Assembly: GCF_003020585.1 (NCBI RefSeq) | Contig: NZ_PXUE01000003.1 | Span: 62,001 to 126,000 of the forward strand | DNA from: Chryseobacterium aurantiacum | GTDB taxonomy: Bacteria > Bacteroidota > Bacteroidia > Flavobacteriales > Weeksellaceae | DNA: 64,000 nucleotides | Direction: 5' to 3' | Part shown: one piece after another, positions 61,258 to 64,000 of the stretch | How the letters are laid out: each line of letters opens with the position of its first letter | How positions within the stretch are numbered: position 1 is the first letter of the stretch | Program-made: the position numbers and the translations under genes | The notes under the pieces: generated by a model | Databases searched by the model: none | Told to the model about the DNA's origin: nothing | What the model saw: only the letters and a program-made list of their open reading frames with translations

Positions 61258-62787
61258 ATGAAGAGTACTTTAAAAAAACTATTACCATTTGCAGTAGTCG
61301 GGGTAATTTCCGGAGCTACTACCGTTGGAGCTATACAATATTTTGGACATACCTCCAACAACGGAGATCAATCATTTTTCACAACATCAGCCCCTACAGC
61401 TACATTCGCGGGAATGAATACCGGAGCGGTAGGTGATGACTTTGTAAAGGCAGCAAAGACAACCGTTCCTGCTGTAGTTACCATTAAAAATTACCAAAAC
61501 AGAACAGCAAACAGAGCATCTGAACAGGACTTGTTTGACTATTTCTTCGGAGATCCTTTTGGAGGAAGAGGCCAGCAAAGACAAAAGCAGCAGCAGGCTC
61601 CAGACAACATGCCTTCCGGAATGGGTTCTGGTGTCATTATCTCTCCTGACGGTTATATCATTTCGAATAACCACGTTGTAGCAGGTGCCAATAAATTGGA
61701 AGTTGTACTAAGCAACAAGAAATCATATATAGCAACATTGGTTGGTACAGACCCTAATACAGATATCTCTTTATTAAAGATTGAGGAAAAGGGACTTCCT
61801 TACTTAAATTTTGCCAACTCAGACAATATTGATGTAGGACAATGGGTGCTTGCAGTAGGAAACCCACTGGGATTAAATTCTACAGTAACGGCAGGGATTG
61901 TTTCTGCTAAAGGAAGAGGTATTGGGATTTTAGGAAGCCAGGGAAAGGCTGCCAATCCTATTGAAAGCTTTATCCAAACGGATGCTGCAATTAACCCGGG
62001 TAACTCTGGTGGAGCATTGGTAAATACTAATGGTGAATTAATCGGGATCAACTCGGCGATTCAGTCTACGACAGGATATTATCAAGGATACGGATTTGCT
62101 GTTCCTGCTAACCTGGCAAGAAAAATTGTGGAGGATATTAAGAAATTTGGTATTGTACAAAGAGGATTCCTTGGAGTTCAGTCATTAGATCTTTCCAATG
62201 ATCAGTTAGTAGCAGCATACAACAAACAGTATAAGACCAACCTTAAGTCTGGTTCGGGAGTATATGTTACAGGATTTGGGGATAATAGTGGTGCAGAAGA
62301 TGCAGGTCTTAAAAAGGGTGATATCATTACTAAAATAGACAGCTATGACATTACGGATTTTGCAGACTTATCCATGTCTATCGGAAGCAAACGTCCTGGT
62401 GATAAGGTTCAGGTAACTTATTCAAGAAACGGTAAAGAATCTACTACAAGTGTAACACTTAGAGACCAAAAAGGAGGAACGTCTACCAGAACAAAGGCAG
62501 ACCTTAGCATTACGGAAAAAATTGGAGCAGAGTTTGACCCACTTACCGAAAGATTCAAAACAGAATACGGACTGAACAGCGGTGTAGTTGCCAAGAATGT
62601 ATCTGAAGGCAGTGAAATGGCGAAAATCGGAATTGTAGACAACTATATCATCATTGAGGTGAATGGCAAGCCGGTGAATTCACAGAAAGATGTAGAAAAG
62701 ATCCTGGATAAATACCAAGGAAATGTACAAGTAAAATTTGTAGATGACTACGGAAGAATCTATACTAAAGGATTTAAAATGCCTTAA
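61258..62787 (+). CDS. Periplasmic serine protease/chaperone, HtrA (DegP/DegQ) family
   Basis: 509 aa. An N-terminal membrane-targeting segment (about residues 8-28) is followed by the trypsin-like domain with catalytic His139 (ISNNHVVAG), Asp169 (PNTDISLLKI) and Ser250 (NPGNSGGAL). A Gln-rich stretch (RGQQRQKQQQAP) lies before the protease core. Two PDZ domains occupy about residues 295-400 and 415-509. It degrades or refolds envelope proteins under stress. It is monocistronic, with a perfect palindromic terminator. Confidence 0.96.
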   Translation: MKSTLKKLLPFAVVGVISGATTVGAIQYFGHTSNNGDQSFFTTSAPTATFAGMNTGAVGDDFVKAAKTTVPAVVTIKNYQNRTANRASEQDLFDYFFGDPFGGRGQQRQKQQQAPDNMPSGMGSGVIISPDGYIISNNHVVAGANKLEVVLSNKKSYIATLVGTDPNTDISLLKIEEKGLPYLNFANSDNIDVGQWVLAVGNPLGLNSTVTAGIVSAKGRGIGILGSQGKAANPIESFIQTDAAINPGNSGGALVNTNGELIGINSAIQSTTGYYQGYGFAVPANLARKIVEDIKKFGIVQRGFLGVQSLDLSNDQLVAAYNKQYKTNLKSGSGVYVTGFGDNSGAEDAGLKKGDIITKIDSYDITDFADLSMSIGSKRPGDKVQVTYSRNGKESTTSVTLRDQKGGTSTRTKADLSITEKIGAEFDPLTERFKTEYGLNSGVVAKNVSEGSEMAKIGIVDNYIIIEVNGKPVNSQKDVEKILDKYQGNVQVKFVDDYGRIYTKGFKMP

Positions 62788-62820
62788 TCTAAACTAAACA
62801 ATAGTTATTTTCATATCAAC

Positions 62821-62852
62821 AAAAAACGCTGCAAATATTTGCAGCGTTTTTT
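62821..62852. terminator. Bidirectional terminator after htrA
   Basis: A perfect palindrome: ACGCTGCAAAT and ATTTGCAGCGT flanked by six As and six Ts. It serves htrA and the convergent gene ending at 62860. Confidence 0.9.
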
Positions 62853-62859
62853 ATATTAT

Positions 62860-63315
62860 TTATTTAGGTTTATTCATTTTTTCAGCGATCCTTTTCTTCT
62901 TATTTCGCTCATAAATAACTTCTACAATCTTACCCCCAATCCATGAAAAAGGGAAAAAGGTAAGGAAGATAGAAATCTTATAGAATGTAGGGTGATAAGG
63001 AAATATAATCACATCCAACATTGCAATAAAAAGCATAATAAAACCGATCAGAATAGCATAGGCTACCTTGGCATATTTAACGATGATTGCCGTTGCTACC
63101 CCTCCAATTGTGGTTCCCAATCCGGAAATAAACAACAGGAAGCCAAAAAAGGCTTTATCATCTTTCATACTGAAAAGAAACCTCTGCCAGTGTTCAAATG
63201 GAGCAAAGGCCTCGAAGGTAACCCATTGCGGAAAAACCCTTATACCAAGAGTAATAATAAGCCCAGCAATACCAAGGCCTACCAACACCGCAATTGTATT
63301 TCTTATAAAATTCAT
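62860..63315 (-). CDS. Four-helix membrane protein, unknown function
   Basis: 151 aa with four predicted membrane helices (about residues 6-26, 57-80, 85-105 and 112-132) and a basic tail (YERNKKKRIAEKMNKPK). No family recognised. Its ATG overlaps the ridA stop codon by 1 bp, so the two are probably translationally coupled. Confidence 0.8.
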   Translation of the reverse strand: MNFIRNTIAVLVGLGIAGLIITLGIRVFPQWVTFEAFAPFEHWQRFLFSMKDDKAFFGFLLFISGLGTTIGGVATAIIVKYAKVAYAILIGFIMLFIAMLDVIIFPYHPTFYKISIFLTFFPFSWIGGKIVEVIYERNKKKRIAEKMNKPK

Positions 63316-63695
63316 TAATCCTGATGTGCAATCATAGAAATTTCGATATCCACATTTTTAGGCAGACAAGAAACCTGTACAGTTTCGCGAGCAGGATAGC
63401 TCTCTGCATCTAAATAAGAAGCATAAATATCATTCATTACCGCAAAATCATCCATACTTTTCAGGAAGATTGTAGCTTTTACAACATTTTTGAAAGTCAT
63501 CCCAGCCTCAGTAAGAATCGCCTCAAGGTTCTTCATTACCTGATGTGTTTCTTTTTCAATTCCCTCTACCAGTTTACCAGTTGCAGGATCTACAGGAATC
63601 TGCCCGGAGATGTATAACACTCCGTTTGCCATATTAGCTTGAGAATAAGGCCCGATTGCTGCAGGTGCATTAACTGTATTGATTATTTGTTTCAT
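63315..63695 (-). CDS. ridA: RidA-family enamine/imine deaminase
   Basis: 126 aa trimeric enzyme that hydrolyses reactive 2-aminoacrylate-type enamines from PLP enzymes. Features are IGPYSQANMANGVLYISGQI, the conserved Arg region YPARETVQVSCLP and the end VDIEISMIAHQD. It is preceded by a consensus promoter and forms an operon with the following membrane protein. Confidence 0.95.
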   Translation of the reverse strand: MKQIINTVNAPAAIGPYSQANMANGVLYISGQIPVDPATGKLVEGIEKETHQVMKNLEAILTEAGMTFKNVVKATIFLKSMDDFAVMNDIYASYLDAESYPARETVQVSCLPKNVDIEISMIAHQD

Positions 63696-63788
63696 ATGCG
63701 GATATTTATTTTTTTAATGGTCAAATGAAATCGTCTTCTTCATTTATATTTCTTTTCTAACCGATTTCCTTAGCTTTTATTTTGGTTG

Positions 63789-63819
63789 CAAATATAAAAT
63801 TTATATTCACAAATGCCAA
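63789..63819 (-). promoter_or_regulatory. Promoter of ridA
   Basis: On the minus strand TTG (63817-63819), a 20-bp spacer and TATATTTG (63789-63796) match the flavobacterial consensus, about 94 bp upstream of the ridA ATG. Confidence 0.65.
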
Positions 63820-63826
63820 TCTGATA

Positions 63827-64000
63827 TTAGAAAGGTGAATTTGGCTGCGTAAAGCTTCGGTCTTTATACTTCAGTGCATCGCTTAAGATATTGGCTTTGA
63901 TCCCAATAAAGAAGTCATACACTTTATATTGTCCGAACGGCACCCAGTTAAAATTAATGGTAAAACTTCGTTGATCTCTTGAAAAACCAATTCTTGTATA
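63827..64000 (-). CDS. C-terminus of an LptD-like outer-membrane LPS-assembly protein (partial)
   Basis: 57 codons and a stop, open to the window edge, so the 5' end is missing. The encoded end (RIGFSRDQRSFTINFNWVPF, QYKVYDFFIGIKANILSDAL) looks like the last barrel strands of the Bacteroidota LptD-like family. The short match makes this tentative. It lies upstream of ridA on the same strand. Confidence 0.6.
   Translation of the reverse strand, partial: YTRIGFSRDQRSFTINFNWVPFGQYKVYDFFIGIKANILSDALKYKDRSFTQPNSPF

Noticed and set aside
61387-61674. Minus-strand frame within htrA
   Set aside because: Antisense shadow of the protease domain coding sequence.
1-64000. tRNA, rRNA and riboswitch candidates
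   Set aside because: None of the gaps showed cloverleaf or conserved riboswitch sequences on reading; a covariance-model scan could still find weak candidates.

Overview
The window looks like a chromosome segment of a Bacteroidota bacterium of the Flavobacteriia, most like Chryseobacterium or a close relative in the Weeksellaceae. The sequence-level reasons are: AT-rich DNA; genes without Shine-Dalgarno sequences but with A-rich leaders; many TAnnTTTG (-7) boxes with TTG/TTTG about 18-20 bp upstream; C-minus (zinc-free) forms of S14 and L36; rpsJ in the str cluster; and marker families such as GLPGLI, flavobacterial GG-leader peptides and a Bacteroidota-type LptD C-terminus. The genus is an inference. 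I saw no rRNA or tRNA genes, CRISPR array, prophage or insertion sequence.

Layout. 1-1771: 5' part of a large secreted Asp-box (BNR-like) protein that runs off the left edge. 1845-15641 (minus): a 28-gene S10-spc-alpha superoperon from rplC to rplQ, including secY, infA, rpmJ and rpoA, with its own consensus promoter and three unusual intergenic hairpin or repeat elements. 15990-17130: a GLPGLI protein and a small Cys-containing secreted peptide. 17293-22848: a glycerol module, with a DeoR/GlpR repressor divergent from glpD-glpK-glpF and a putative outer-membrane protein, and tandem operator-like repeats at the glpD start. 22975-27281: three uncharacterised exported proteins. 27365-32003 (minus): an iron-themed block (low-affinity iron permease family, PepSY membrane protein, small lipoprotein, TonB-dependent receptor). 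32338-35697 (minus): str operon rpsL-rpsG-fusA-rpsJ.

35878-40246: an alkaline-phosphatase-superfamily lipoprotein and two tandem paralogous polytopic membrane proteins of exactly equal length. 40457-44395: Dps, PncB, an exported YCII-like protein, two divergent GG-leader Cys-rich peptides (one of them only 55 residues) and a DUF5995-like protein. 44463-52313 (minus): a heavy-metal-type RND efflux operon (outer-membrane factor, adaptor, pump) preceded by a response regulator/histidine kinase pair. 52475-56541 (plus): rmuC, a membrane-anchored LytTR regulator, a CPBP protease and a TrmH-family methyltransferase. 56675-64000: an Ala-rich repeat lipoprotein, an unknown membrane-protein/lipoprotein pair, 5-formyl-THF cyclo-ligase, a TrhO with an extra C-terminal domain, HtrA/DegP, a small membrane protein, RidA, and the 3' end of an LptD-like gene at the right edge.

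How the parts work together. The ribosomal clusters supply translation, secretion (SecY) and RNA polymerase alpha. They appear to be the classical contiguous Bacteroidota cluster split by about 16.7 kb of accessory genes for glycerol use, iron uptake and exported proteins. The glycerol genes form one regulated pathway: uptake, phosphorylation, oxidation. The efflux genes form a complete tripartite pump with a candidate sensor system. The least explained material is the pair of GG-leader peptides, the trio of exported proteins at 22975-27281, the membrane-protein duplication and the hairpins inside the ribosomal operon.
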